A model generated the notes under the pieces. It worked only from the letters and a program-made list of their open reading frames with translations. It did no database searches and was not told the origin of the DNA. Of a stretch of 17,661 bases of DNA, positions 1-8,037 are shown piece by piece; the first letter of the stretch is position 1, and every line of letters begins with the position of its first letter. The DNA lies in NCBI GenBank assembly GCA_038209555.1, contig JBBQXP010000065.1, forward strand, positions 1-17,661, given 5' to 3'. Source of the stretch: DASQGA01 sp038209555 (GTDB taxonomy: Bacteria > Actinomycetota > Thermoleophilia > Gaiellales > Gaiellaceae). The translations under genes and the position numbers were made by a program.

Positions 1-220
1 GCAGCATGCCGGCGCGCTCGGCCGGCGTCGTCTCGAGCCATGCGGGAAGCGCGTCCTTCGCCGCCTTGACCGCGCGCTCGACGTCCGCCTCCGTGCCCCG
101 CGGCACCTCGGCGATCGTCTCGCCCGTCGCCGGGTTCACGATCTGCTCCGTACCGCCCTCCTCGGCGCCCACCCACTCGCCGCCGATGAGGTTCTCGTAC
201 CGCGCTACCGCCACGCTCAT
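1..220 (-). CDS. Aldehyde dehydrogenase, N-terminal fragment (runs off the window)
   Basis: Only the first 73 codons are inside the window; the gene continues beyond base 1. The ATG at 220-218 follows a good ribosome binding site (GGGAGAG, four bases before the ATG). The start reads MSVAVARYENLIGGEW, then a VNPATGETIAEVP segment at about residues 28-40 and a helix containing AVKAAKDALPAW. This is the usual opening of NAD(P)+-dependent aldehyde dehydrogenases of the betaine-aldehyde/aminobutyraldehyde/succinate-semialdehyde type. The catalytic Cys and Glu lie outside the window, so substrate class cannot be judged. It follows the beta-lactamase-fold gene by 44 bases in the same direction and is probably the ninth gene of the minus-strand operon. 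It is a different protein from the aldehyde dehydrogenase at the right edge. Confidence 0.85.
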   Translation of the reverse strand, partial: MSVAVARYENLIGGEWVGAEEGGTEQIVNPATGETIAEVPRGTEADVERAVKAAKDALPAWLETTPAERAGML

Positions 221-264
221 GGTCTCTCCCGTCGGGTCGCCGTCATCGCCATGTACCCACGATA

Positions 265-1155
265 TTAGGTGTCGAGGCCGAGCAGGCGGGCCGCGATCGC
301 GGCCGAGCATTCGGCGACCGTGAGCGAGCCCTCGACGTCCACTGTCTCGCGCAGGTCCTGGCCGCCGTCCGTGAAGACAGCGACTGCGAGCGTGCCGCGC
401 TCACGGTGACGCACGAGGCCGACGTCGGCACGGATGCCGTCGAGCTCACCGGTCTTGTTGGCGACCGTCAGGACCTGATCCCGGCCGTGATACTGCGCGT
501 AGGGATTCCAGCCGAGCCAGCGGGGGATCTGATCCTGGTAGTGCTGGCGCCCGAGCACGGCGATGAAGTACTCGCAGAGGCTCGGCTCGAGAATGTCGCC
601 GCGAGCGAGGGCGGTGAGCAGCTGGGTCTGCTCGCGCGGCGTCGAGACGCCGATGCCGCCGTCGAGGTCGTGCGTCGTCCGGGTGAAGTCGATCGGGCCG
701 AGGATCCTGGTCTCGACGAGCCCGAGGCTCGCGAGGTAGCGGTTCACGTGCTCGGCGCCGCAACGCTCGATGAGCGCATTCGTGGCGACGTTGTCCGAGA
801 GCGTGATCGTGAGCTCGACGGCGTCGCGGAGCGAGAGCGCCTCGACCTCCAGCTGCTTCAGGATCCCGCCCCCCGCGACCCGCTCGCCCGCAGGCGGCAA
901 CGTCAGCGTGTCGGCCAGGTCCGCCTCGCCCCGAGCGACGAGCTCGAGCACGGCGCAGCAGAGCCCGATCTTGATCACCGAGGCGGTCGGAAACCGCTCG
1001 TCCGCCCGCAGGCCGACCTCCTCGCCGCCCTCGAGGCGGAAAGCGTGGAAGCCGATCCGGCCGGAGAACGCCGCCTCGAGCGAGGCGATCCGCTCGCTGA
1101 AGGGCAGATCCGGCCGGGGCGAGAGCGGGACGTGATCACGTGTGCTCTTCGGAAT
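265..1155 (-). CDS. Class A beta-lactamase-fold serine hydrolase without signal peptide
   Basis: About 296 residues with the three active-site boxes of the class A beta-lactamase/DD-peptidase fold: SVIK (Ser59, Lys62), SDN at 120-122 and KTG at 234-236. The omega-loop Glu-x-x-Leu-Asn motif, which supplies the deacylating Glu166 of true class A lactamases, is not found: the region after SDN reads GPIDFTRTTHD. There is also no hydrophobic signal sequence, so the protein is probably cytosolic and an esterase, amidase or peptidase rather than a resistance enzyme. The start is uncertain. No in-frame ATG, GTG or TTG lies between the upstream gene's stop and the conserved domain. The listed start is an ATT at 1155-1153, eight bases after GGAG. 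The alternative is a GTG at 1227-1225, overlapping the upstream gene by about 60 bases. It sits between the EamA transporter and an aldehyde dehydrogenase in the minus-strand operon. Confidence 0.8.
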   Translation of the reverse strand: MPKSTRDHVPLSPRPDLPFSERIASLEAAFSGRIGFHAFRLEGGEEVGLRADERFPTASVIKIGLCCAVLELVARGEADLADTLTLPPAGERVAGGGILKQLEVEALSLRDAVELTITLSDNVATNALIERCGAEHVNRYLASLGLVETRILGPIDFTRTTHDLDGGIGVSTPREQTQLLTALARGDILEPSLCEYFIAVLGRQHYQDQIPRWLGWNPYAQYHGRDQVLTVANKTGELDGIRADVGLVRHRERGTLAVAVFTDGGQDLRETVDVEGSLTVAECSAAIAARLLGLDT

Positions 1156-1166
1156 GGCGTGCGCTC

Positions 1167-1997
1167 CTATCCCGCGATGGCCGCGATCGCGGTGATGGCG
1201 ACTATGACGAGCGCTACACCGACCCACTGGCGGGCACGAAGACGCTCGCGGAAGAAGACCGTGGCGACGACCACGGCGACCGTCGCGAACTGCGCGGCGA
1301 GGACACTCGCGACGGCCAGCGGGCCGCGGTCGGCCGCCGCGACGTAGGCCAGGTACGCCATCGCGTCGCCGAGCCCCCAGGCGGCGACGCGCCAGGGATC
1401 GCCCCGCCAGCGAAGCGCGGCGCCCGATCGCAGGGCGATCGGAAGCATCCACCCGAGAGCGCTCAGGCGGATCAAGAGGAGGCCCCAGTAGACGCCGAGG
1501 TCTTCCGCGACGGGCGCGCTGAGATAGAGAATCACGCCCCAGATGCACGCCGCCAGCGCGGCGGGGAGCGCCCCCGACGCTCCCGCGCTCTCTCCCATCG
1601 CGGCCAGGACGACGCCGACAACCGCGAGGGCGAGGAGGGCGAGGATGGACCTCCGCAGATGCTCGCCCGCGGCGAGCGCGATCGCAGCGGCGACCCCGCC
1701 TTCGCAGGCGATGATCGGGGCGACTATCGAAACTGACCCCTTCTGAAAGGCGACGAACCCCGCCTGGTAGCCGGCGGCAGTGAGAGCTCCGACGAGCACC
1801 GCCAGCAAGACGCCCCGCAGTGTCCAGTCAGGCGTGTCGACGAAGAGTGCCGCGGGAGCGATGAAGGCGACGCCGATCAGGACCGAGCCGAAGACGACCG
1901 TGAACGGCCCGACGCTTCGCGTCGCCTGCGCGAGCCAGACGTCCGGGATCCCCCAGCAAGCCGCCGCGGTGAGGCCGAGCAGGACGGTCACGAGCAT
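1167..1997 (-). CDS. EamA/DMT-superfamily transporter (inner membrane)
   Basis: A 276-residue, strongly hydrophobic protein beginning MLVTVLLGLTAAACWGIPDV, with an alternation of Ala/Leu/Val-rich segments consistent with about ten membrane helices in two EamA repeats. The second repeat begins near the ALAACIWGVILYL stretch, and the typical ending ...VFFRERLRARQWVGVALVIV is present; this RER/Q-W-G-A-L pattern is common at the last loop and helix of DMT carriers. Members export or import metabolites such as amino acids, but sequence alone does not give the substrate. The ATG at 1997-1995 lies 13 bases after the stop of the acyl-CoA synthetase. No convincing Shine-Dalgarno precedes it, so it is probably translated by coupling. 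Its position suggests transport of a substrate or product of the operon; this is inference from location. Confidence 0.88.
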   Translation of the reverse strand: MLVTVLLGLTAAACWGIPDVWLAQATRSVGPFTVVFGSVLIGVAFIAPAALFVDTPDWTLRGVLLAVLVGALTAAGYQAGFVAFQKGSVSIVAPIIACEGGVAAAIALAAGEHLRRSILALLALAVVGVVLAAMGESAGASGALPAALAACIWGVILYLSAPVAEDLGVYWGLLLIRLSALGWMLPIALRSGAALRWRGDPWRVAAWGLGDAMAYLAYVAAADRGPLAVASVLAAQFATVAVVVATVFFRERLRARQWVGVALVIVAITAIAAIAG

Positions 1998-2010
1998 GCG
2001 TTCGCGCGGC

Positions 2011-3933
2011 CTACAGAGAGGCCCGCTGCGTGCCGCGGACGACCAGCTCGATCTCGTCGAGGACGGCCGGGTCGTCGATCGTCGACGGCACTCCGTACTC
2101 ACGCCCGGCGGCGATGGCCCGCATCGTCCCGCGCAGGATCTTCCCGGAACGAGTCTTGGGCAGACGCTCCACGACCCGGGTCTCGCGGTAGCACGCGAAC
2201 GCCCCGACCCGGGTTCGGACCATCTCGACGAGCTCGGCCCCGACGTCGTCAGGGTCCCGCTCGGCACCCGCCTTCAGGACGACGAGCCCGAACGGGACCT
2301 GGCCCCTGAGCTCGTCGGGAACGCCGATGACGGCGCACTCGGCGACGTCGGCATGACTCGCGACGACCTCCTCGAGGGCCCCGGTCGAGAGGCGGTGGCC
2401 GGCGACGTTGATGACGTCGTCGACGCGCCCCATCACGAACAGGTAACCGTCCTCGTCGACGTAGCCGCCGTCCCCGGTCGTGTAGTAGCCGGGGAAGGCG
2501 GTCATGTAGGACTCGACGAAGCGGTCGTCCGCCTGCCACAGGGTGGCGAGCGTTCCGGGCGGCAGCGGAAGCCGCACCGCGACGGCGCCTTCCTCGCTCG
2601 AGCCGCGTGGCTCGCCGGTCTCCGAGAGGATCTGGACGTCGTAGCCGGGCACGGGCTTCGTCGGTGAGCCGGGCTTCACGGGCAGCGGCTCGATGCCCAT
2701 GCAGTTCGCCGCCATCGGCCAGCCGCTCTCGGTCTGCCACCAGTGGTCGATCACGGGACAGCCGAGGAGCTCCGAGGCCCACTGGTACGTATCCGGGTCC
2801 AGCCGCTCGCCGGCCAGGAACAGGTAGCGGAAGCGGGAGAGATCGTGGCCCTTATGGAACGCGCCCTGCGGATCTTCCTTCTTGATCGCGCGGAACGAGG
2901 TCGGCGCCGTGAAGAGGACCTTGACGCCGTGCTGCGCGATGGTGCGCCAGTAGGCGCCTGGATCGGGCGTGCCGACCGGCTTCCCCTCGAACAGGATCGT
3001 CGTGCAGCCGGTCAGGAGCGGTGCGTAGACGATGTACGAGTGGCCGACGGCCCAGCCCAGGTCGGACGCAGCCCAGAACACCTCGCCCGGATGCGTGTCG
3101 TAGATCGCCTCCATGCTCCAGCGGAGCGCGACCGCATGCCCACCGTTGTCGCGCACGACCCCCTTCGGCATCCCGGTCGTTCCGGACGTGTAGAGGATGT
3201 AGAGCGGATCGGTGGCCGCCACCGGCACACAGTCGACCGGCGCCGCGCCGGCCATCGCCTCCAGCCAGTCGAGATCCCGTCCGGGCTGGAGCGCGGCGGT
3301 CGCCTGCTCGCGCTGGAGGATCAGGCAACGGTCGGGCCGGTGGCTCGCCTCCTCGAGTGCCCGGTCGAGCAGCGGCTTGTACTCGATCACCCGGTCGACC
3401 TCGATCCCGCACGAGGCTGAGAGGACGACCTTCGGTCGCGCATCGTCGATTCTGACCGCGAGCTCGTGCGCCGCAAAGCCGCCGAACACGACCGAGTGAA
3501 TCGCCCCGAGCCGTGCGCACGCGAGCATGCCGAACACGGCCTCCGGGACCATCGGCATGTAGACGACGACGCGGTCGCCCTTCCCCACGCCTAGTGCCGC
3601 GAGCACACCGGCGAGTCTCGCCACCCGGTCGAGAAGCTCCGCGTACGAAAACGTCTGGACGGTCCCGGTGACCGGGCTGTCGTAGACGAGCGCCGGCTGG
3701 TCGGCCCGCCCGCCCGCCACGTGCCGGTCGAGCGCGTTGTGGCACGTGTTCAGCTCGCCGCCGGCGAACCAGCGGTAGAAGGGCGGCTCCGAGTCGTCGA
3801 GAATCCGCTCAGGCTCGCGATCCCAAGCGACAGCGCGCGCCGCTTCCGCCCAGAAGCCCTCCCGGTCTTCGAGGCTACGGCGGTAGATCCGCTCCTGCTC
3901 GCCCATCGCGGCCGCGCCGATCTTAGAGCTCAT
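2011..3933 (-). CDS. prpE: Acyl-CoA synthetase, PrpE/Acs type (propionate- or acetate-CoA ligase)
   Basis: A 640-residue AMP-forming ligase, full length for the acetyl-/propionyl-CoA synthetase family. Visible in order are an N-terminal ACAS segment (FYRWFAGGELNTCHNALDRH, about 52-71), the P-loop YTSGTTGMPKG (248-258) followed by VVRDNGGHAVAL, WWQTESGWP (398-406), YTTGD (484-488), the hinge GRVDDVINVAGHRLS (502-516) and the C-terminal TRSGKILR with catalytic Lys598, the residue acetylated in Acs control. The RDNGGH sequence after the P-loop is more like PrpE than Acs, so propionate or another short acid is favoured. The ATG at 3933 overlaps the stop of the GcvPB-like gene as ATGA, with AGCAGGA directly before it; a second Met ten codons in is less likely. 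The coupling suggests that it activates an acid made by, or feeding, the GcvP-like enzyme. Confidence 0.93.
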   Translation of the reverse strand: MSSKIGAAAMGEQERIYRRSLEDREGFWAEAARAVAWDREPERILDDSEPPFYRWFAGGELNTCHNALDRHVAGGRADQPALVYDSPVTGTVQTFSYAELLDRVARLAGVLAALGVGKGDRVVVYMPMVPEAVFGMLACARLGAIHSVVFGGFAAHELAVRIDDARPKVVLSASCGIEVDRVIEYKPLLDRALEEASHRPDRCLILQREQATAALQPGRDLDWLEAMAGAAPVDCVPVAATDPLYILYTSGTTGMPKGVVRDNGGHAVALRWSMEAIYDTHPGEVFWAASDLGWAVGHSYIVYAPLLTGCTTILFEGKPVGTPDPGAYWRTIAQHGVKVLFTAPTSFRAIKKEDPQGAFHKGHDLSRFRYLFLAGERLDPDTYQWASELLGCPVIDHWWQTESGWPMAANCMGIEPLPVKPGSPTKPVPGYDVQILSETGEPRGSSEEGAVAVRLPLPPGTLATLWQADDRFVESYMTAFPGYYTTGDGGYVDEDGYLFVMGRVDDVINVAGHRLSTGALEEVVASHADVAECAVIGVPDELRGQVPFGLVVLKAGAERDPDDVGAELVEMVRTRVGAFACYRETRVVERLPKTRSGKILRGTMRAIAAGREYGVPSTIDDPAVLDEIELVVRGTQRASL

Positions 3934-5504
3934 TCCTGCTTGACGCTCGCCGTCGGCCCGCCTGCTCCGGACTTGCGGCGATAGGCCCGCCACGTGAGCG
4001 CCCAGCGCTCGGGATCGTCGTGCGGGGCGGGATCCATCTGGTGGATCGTGCTCCGGTGCGGCGCCTCGAGGACCGTCTCGGGCTCCTCGTACGCCTCGCG
4101 CGAGATCTCGTCCATGATCTCGGCGTACGTGTCGAGATCTGCGCGCGAGTAGGACTCGGACGGCTCGAGCGTCACCGGCTCCGGAACGATCCAGGGCTCG
4201 TGGCTCGGGAAGTAGCTCGCGACGCCGAAGTCGGCGGTCCGCCGCGCGACGTCGAGCGTTCCGACCCCCGTCTCCTCCTGGAGCTTCGCGAGGCTGTACC
4301 GGATCTGCTCGAGCCGGTGGCTCGGATTTTCGTCCGCGAAGGAGACCTCGAGCCCCCGCACGTCCGAGAGCTTGTGCGCCAGGTAGTTGTTGTTCAGGAC
4401 CGCGGTCTCGGCCACCTGCCGAAGACCCTCCGCGCCGAGGCTCAGCACCCAGGCGAACGAGCGGACGACGGCCGACGGGACGCCGTGAAAAGCGCGGATC
4501 TTGCCCACCGACTGCGGCCGGTCGTAGTCGAGGGAGTAGCGCGAGCCGTCGAACTCGACGGTCGGAGTCGGCAGGTAGGGAGCCAGCTCTTCGGTGACCC
4601 CTGCTGCCCCGCACGGCAAGCCCATCGAGGCATGCGGGGACGAGAAGGTCTTGTGAAGGTTGAACTGGCAGAGATCGAACCCGGCGTCGCGCGCGCGCGT
4701 GACTCCGAGGATGCCGTTGGCGTTCGCCTGGTCGTAGTGGCAGAGGCCGCCCGCGTCGTGGACGAGCTCGACGATCTCTTCGATGTGCGGGTTGAAGAGC
4801 CCTGTGTCCTCCGGATTCGTGATCATGAGCCCCGCCGTCCGCTCCGAGAGCGCGGCCTTGATCGCCTCGGGCTCGGGATAGCCCATGTCCCCGGCGTAGA
4901 CGGTGATCACCTTGTAACCGGCAGTCGCGGGGCCGGCGCCGTCGCAGGGATGGGAGAAGATCGTGGTGACGATCTCGTCCCGGTGCCCCTCGCCGCGGGC
5001 CTCGTGGTAGGCGCGCATCATGCGCGCATTTGCGTAGACGCCCTGCGAGCCGCCGGCCGGCTGGAACGTGAAGCGGCTCATCCCCGAGATCTCGCAGAGC
5101 ATGCGCTCGAAGCGGTAGAGGACCTCGAGCATCCCCTGAACCGTCACGTCGTCCTGGAGCGGATGGAGGTCGGCGACGTTCGCGGACCGGACGAGCTCCT
5201 CGTTGACCTTGGGGCTGTACTTCATCGTGCAGGTTCCGAGGCCGAGGTGGATGTCGACGTCGTTCCCGAGCGTCTCCTGCGACAGCCTGAGGTAGTGGCG
5301 GAGCACCTGCGGCTGGCTCAGCTCGGGGAGCCCCGGCGGCTCCGACCGGCGGAGGCCGGCCGGGAGGCCCGCGAGCGGGTCCCCGACCGCCGCCCGGAGC
5401 TCGTCCTCGACCGCCGGAACGATGAGCCCGCGTTCGCCCGGGCTCGAGAGCTCGAGCAGAATCGGCTCGTTCCAGCTCGCCTGGTGGAAAGGCCGCAGCG
5501 TCAT
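3930..5504 (-). CDS. gcvPB: Divergent glycine dehydrogenase subunit 2 (GcvPB-like PLP enzyme)
   Basis: A 524-residue homologue of the catalytic C-terminal half of glycine decarboxylase P-protein. Conserved family parts are HLGLGTCTMKYSPKVNEE (86-103), HPLQDDVTVQGMLEVLY (114-130), TNPEDTGLF (229-237), and the PLP site NLHKTFSSPH with Lys285. Three normally near-invariant motifs are changed. QPAAGAHGE is QPAGGSQGV. The SAHGTNPASA segment is SHPCDGAGPATA. The glycine-rich GGGGPG loop just after the lysine is ASMGLPCG (292-299). Canonical sequences are from memory. The protein may therefore act on an amino acid other than glycine or work without the lipoyl H-protein. The start ATG overlaps the stop of the subunit 1-like gene (ATGA), and its own stop overlaps the acyl-CoA synthetase start. 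No gcvT, gcvH or lpd is in the window. Confidence 0.88.
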   Translation of the reverse strand: MTLRPFHQASWNEPILLELSSPGERGLIVPAVEDELRAAVGDPLAGLPAGLRRSEPPGLPELSQPQVLRHYLRLSQETLGNDVDIHLGLGTCTMKYSPKVNEELVRSANVADLHPLQDDVTVQGMLEVLYRFERMLCEISGMSRFTFQPAGGSQGVYANARMMRAYHEARGEGHRDEIVTTIFSHPCDGAGPATAGYKVITVYAGDMGYPEPEAIKAALSERTAGLMITNPEDTGLFNPHIEEIVELVHDAGGLCHYDQANANGILGVTRARDAGFDLCQFNLHKTFSSPHASMGLPCGAAGVTEELAPYLPTPTVEFDGSRYSLDYDRPQSVGKIRAFHGVPSAVVRSFAWVLSLGAEGLRQVAETAVLNNNYLAHKLSDVRGLEVSFADENPSHRLEQIRYSLAKLQEETGVGTLDVARRTADFGVASYFPSHEPWIVPEPVTLEPSESYSRADLDTYAEIMDEISREAYEEPETVLEAPHRSTIHQMDPAPHDDPERWALTWRAYRRKSGAGGPTASVKQE

Positions 5505-6892
5505 CGCAGCACGTCCGTGAGCTCGTCGGCAAGGCGGTCGATGTCGGCCTTCGTGTGCACCTCGGTGACGGAGTAGAGGGCGCTCTGCCCGAGGTCGGGG
5601 TACTCGGAGGAGAGATCCTTGCCGCCGAAGATCCCGCGCGCGCGGAGCGCGCGGTTCACCTCCTCCACCGTTCGGCCTGTCTCGCCGAGATCGACAACGA
5701 ACTCCTTGAAGAACGGTCCCTCGAGCCCCGGGGCGCGAACGCCGGGGAGCTCGGCGAGCCGTTGCGCCGCGTAGTGCGAGCGCTCCACGATGCCCTGGCC
5801 GAGCTCGGCGAGGCCCTGCGGGCCGACGAGTGCGAGGTAGGCGCCGGCCGCGATCGCCCACAGGAACTGCGTCGTCCCCGTGTACTCCTTCGAGTCGCCC
5901 CGCTGCACGTAGGACGTGCGCTCCCAGACGACCTCTCCGAACGCGTACTCGCCCTCGACGACCGTCGGACCGAGGCCGATCAGGAACGTGGGGTACTCGG
6001 AGACGAAGCGCTCCTCATCGGACGAGGCGACGAAACCCGCCAGGCCGCCGCCGTAGTGCATGTGGATGCCGAGCGGCTGGAGCTCCCCGCAGACGATGTC
6101 GGCGCCGTAGCGCGGCGGAGCGTCGAGGATGCCGAGCGACGTCGGGTCGACGCCGACGACGCAGAGGGCGCCCGCGTCGTGGGCGAGGGCGGCCACCTCC
6201 GCGACCTGCGTCTCGATCGTCCCGAGGTAGCTCGGCATCTCGACGTAGACACACGCTGTCTCGCTCCCGAGCGTCTCGCGCACCCGGTCGAGGTCGAGGA
6301 GGCCGGTCGCCGGGTCGAACGGGATCGTTTCGAACTCGACCCACGGCTCGCAGTAGCCGGCGATCAGCGACCCCCGCTCCGCACCCATCGAGCCGGGTAC
6401 GAGCGCCGCCGACCTCCCGGTGATCCGGGCGGCCATGCAGATCGCGGTCGCTGCCGCCGAAGCCCAGTCGTACGTCGGCATGCTGACCGCGTCGAGCTCG
6501 ACGAGCTCGCCGAGCATGCTCGCGAACTCGAACAGCGCCTGGAGCTTGCCGTGGTCGCCATACGTCTCGCCGTAGTAGGCGGTAAGGAACTCGCCCCGGT
6601 TCGCGATCTCATCGCAGACGGCGGGGACATAGTGCTGCCAGCAGCCCGCACCGAGGAAGTTGAGCGTCTCGGCACAGTTCTCGTTGCGGCCGAGAACGCC
6701 CTCGACGTGGCGGCGCAACGCGTACTCGGAGCGAAGCGGCTCGGGCAGATCGAGGGAGCCGGGCACGCGCAGGCGCTCGGGGATCGCCCCGTAGAGCTCC
6801 TCGACGCTCTGGACGCCGATCGCGTCGAGCATCTCCTGCCGGATGCGCGGCACCGAGTTCGGGATGTAGGGGTGGACGGCAGCGTCGCTCAC
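5501..6892 (-). CDS. gcvPA: Divergent glycine dehydrogenase subunit 1 (GcvPA-like)
   Basis: A 463-residue homologue of the N-terminal, mainly structural half of the glycine decarboxylase P-protein. Recognisable parts are the opening HPYIPNSVPRIRQEMLDAIG (7-26), FLGAGCWQHYVPAV (79-92), EFLTAYYGETYGDHGKLQ (101-118), LQALFEFASMLGEL, GELQPLGIHMHYGGGLAGF (269-287) and a C-terminal FFKEFVVDLGETG (394-406). Expected signatures are altered: YTPYQPEISQGTLQ reads YYGETYGDHGKLQ, the Q-PNFFG stretch reads EMPSYLGTIE, and the usual RREKATSNICTNQ is RGDSKEYTGTTQ. Divergence in both subunits points to a co-evolved paralogue pair. The GTG start at 6892-6890 is supported by an excellent AGGAGG eight bases upstream. 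It lies 23 bases after the ATP-NAD kinase-like gene and overlaps the subunit 2 start by four bases. Confidence 0.87.
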   Translation of the reverse strand: MSDAAVHPYIPNSVPRIRQEMLDAIGVQSVEELYGAIPERLRVPGSLDLPEPLRSEYALRRHVEGVLGRNENCAETLNFLGAGCWQHYVPAVCDEIANRGEFLTAYYGETYGDHGKLQALFEFASMLGELVELDAVSMPTYDWASAAATAICMAARITGRSAALVPGSMGAERGSLIAGYCEPWVEFETIPFDPATGLLDLDRVRETLGSETACVYVEMPSYLGTIETQVAEVAALAHDAGALCVVGVDPTSLGILDAPPRYGADIVCGELQPLGIHMHYGGGLAGFVASSDEERFVSEYPTFLIGLGPTVVEGEYAFGEVVWERTSYVQRGDSKEYTGTTQFLWAIAAGAYLALVGPQGLAELGQGIVERSHYAAQRLAELPGVRAPGLEGPFFKEFVVDLGETGRTVEEVNRALRARGIFGGKDLSSEYPDLGQSALYSVTEVHTKADIDRLADELTDVLR

Positions 6893-6915
6893 GTGAGTGA
6901 CCTCCTGGCTGTCGG

Positions 6916-8025
6916 TTACGGGGCGATCCGGTAGACGATCTCGCGATTGTGGGCCACGATCACTCGCATGTAGCCGGAGAGGCTCTCGTCGAGCGCAGGG
7001 TCCCCAGTGTCGACGCGCAAGGGCGCCCCGCCCAGGGCCGCCATCTTGACCTCCGTTGCGATGACCACGATCCGGTCCCGCCCCACGCGCTCCAGGACCG
7101 GCGCTGAGAGCTGCTGGTTTCCCCGCCCGAACAGGAACCCCTGGCCGCCCACCGGTGTGACCACGATGCCCGCCTCGCCGGCGGTCGCAACCTCGAGCAG
7201 CGTCTGCTCGTCCGCGTCGGCAACGAGCATCCTTCCGTCCCGGATGACGTCGACGCCGAGGAGCGTCTTCTCGAGCCCGAGCGCGTTGAGCACGGCTCTC
7301 GTGGTCGTGCCTGGCCCGACGAACCACGTCCGGTCGCCGAGGACGTGGTCGACGAGATGGTTCGCGATGCCCTCCTGGGCGGCCAGCTCGCCCGCGAGTG
7401 TCCTCGTCTTCGCACCCTGGACGAGGCGGGGCTCCACCGGCACCGTCAGGTAGCCGTGCAGGCGGGCGGAGACCGAGCCCGCACGCAGGAGCGCCTCGTC
7501 GACGTCCATGACCTCGGCCTCGCGGAAGCCGCGGACGGCGCCGTCGACGAAGCGGAGGGCGAGCTCACCGGCGCTCTTCGGGTTGACGGCGAACACGGCC
7601 GAGTGCATCTTCACCCCTGCGGGAACGCCGAGCACGGGTACCCGATCGCCGATCGCTTCGAGGACGTCGACGGCGGTGCCGTCCCCGCCCGCGAAGAGGA
7701 GCAAGTCGACGCCGCGCTCGGCCATGGCGCACACGGCGGCGCGGGTGTCGGCCCTGGTCGTCACGGCGTCGGTCGACCCCATGACCGCCGGCTCGAGCCC
7801 CGCGGCGCGTGCTTCGGCCTCCCCCATCTCGCCGGCATAGGCCAGGAGCTCGAGGCGCTCCCGGGCCGGCGCCAGCGTGCGCAGCGCTTCGACGGCTCGC
7901 TGCGGCGCGACCGGACTCGCACCCCGCTCCCGGGCGGCGGCGAGGAGCTCCAGGTCGTCGCTGCCCTTGAGCGCGAACCTCCCTCCCATGCCCGCGATCG
8001 GGTTGACAACGAGCCCGAGCAGCAC
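6916..8025 (-). CDS. ATP-NAD kinase family protein (AcoX-like)
   Basis: A 369-residue protein of the NAD kinase/diacylglycerol kinase fold. It opens with VVNPIAGMGG (6-15), carries the nucleotide-binding GGDGT motif at 113-117 and continues with LGVPAGVKMHSAVFAVNP (132-149). Its length and the NPIAGMGG plus GVKMHS pattern match the AcoX-like ATP-NAD kinase branch, found in catabolic operons such as acetoin utilisation, rather than housekeeping NadK. Function in that branch is poorly defined. NADP supply for neighbouring oxidoreductases, or phosphorylation of another substrate, are both possible. The GTG start at 8025-8023 is only one base after GGGAG, an unusually short spacing, and lies 12 bases downstream of the nitrilase stop, so coupling is likely. 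Confidence 0.85.
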   Translation of the reverse strand: MLLGLVVNPIAGMGGRFALKGSDDLELLAAARERGASPVAPQRAVEALRTLAPARERLELLAYAGEMGEAEARAAGLEPAVMGSTDAVTTRADTRAAVCAMAERGVDLLLFAGGDGTAVDVLEAIGDRVPVLGVPAGVKMHSAVFAVNPKSAGELALRFVDGAVRGFREAEVMDVDEALLRAGSVSARLHGYLTVPVEPRLVQGAKTRTLAGELAAQEGIANHLVDHVLGDRTWFVGPGTTTRAVLNALGLEKTLLGVDVIRDGRMLVADADEQTLLEVATAGEAGIVVTPVGGQGFLFGRGNQQLSAPVLERVGRDRIVVIATEVKMAALGGAPLRVDTGDPALDESLSGYMRVIVAHNREIVYRIAP

Positions 8026-8037
8026 GCTCCCGGACGA

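Noticed and set aside
265..1155. Annotation as an antibiotic-resistance beta-lactamase
   Set aside because: No omega-loop Glu motif and no export signal; the catabolic operon context argues for another hydrolytic role.
4020..5576. 518-codon open frame on the plus strand opposite the GcvPB-like gene
   Set aside because: Shadow frame rich in Arg, Asp, Glu and Val with no motif; the minus-strand gene is well supported.
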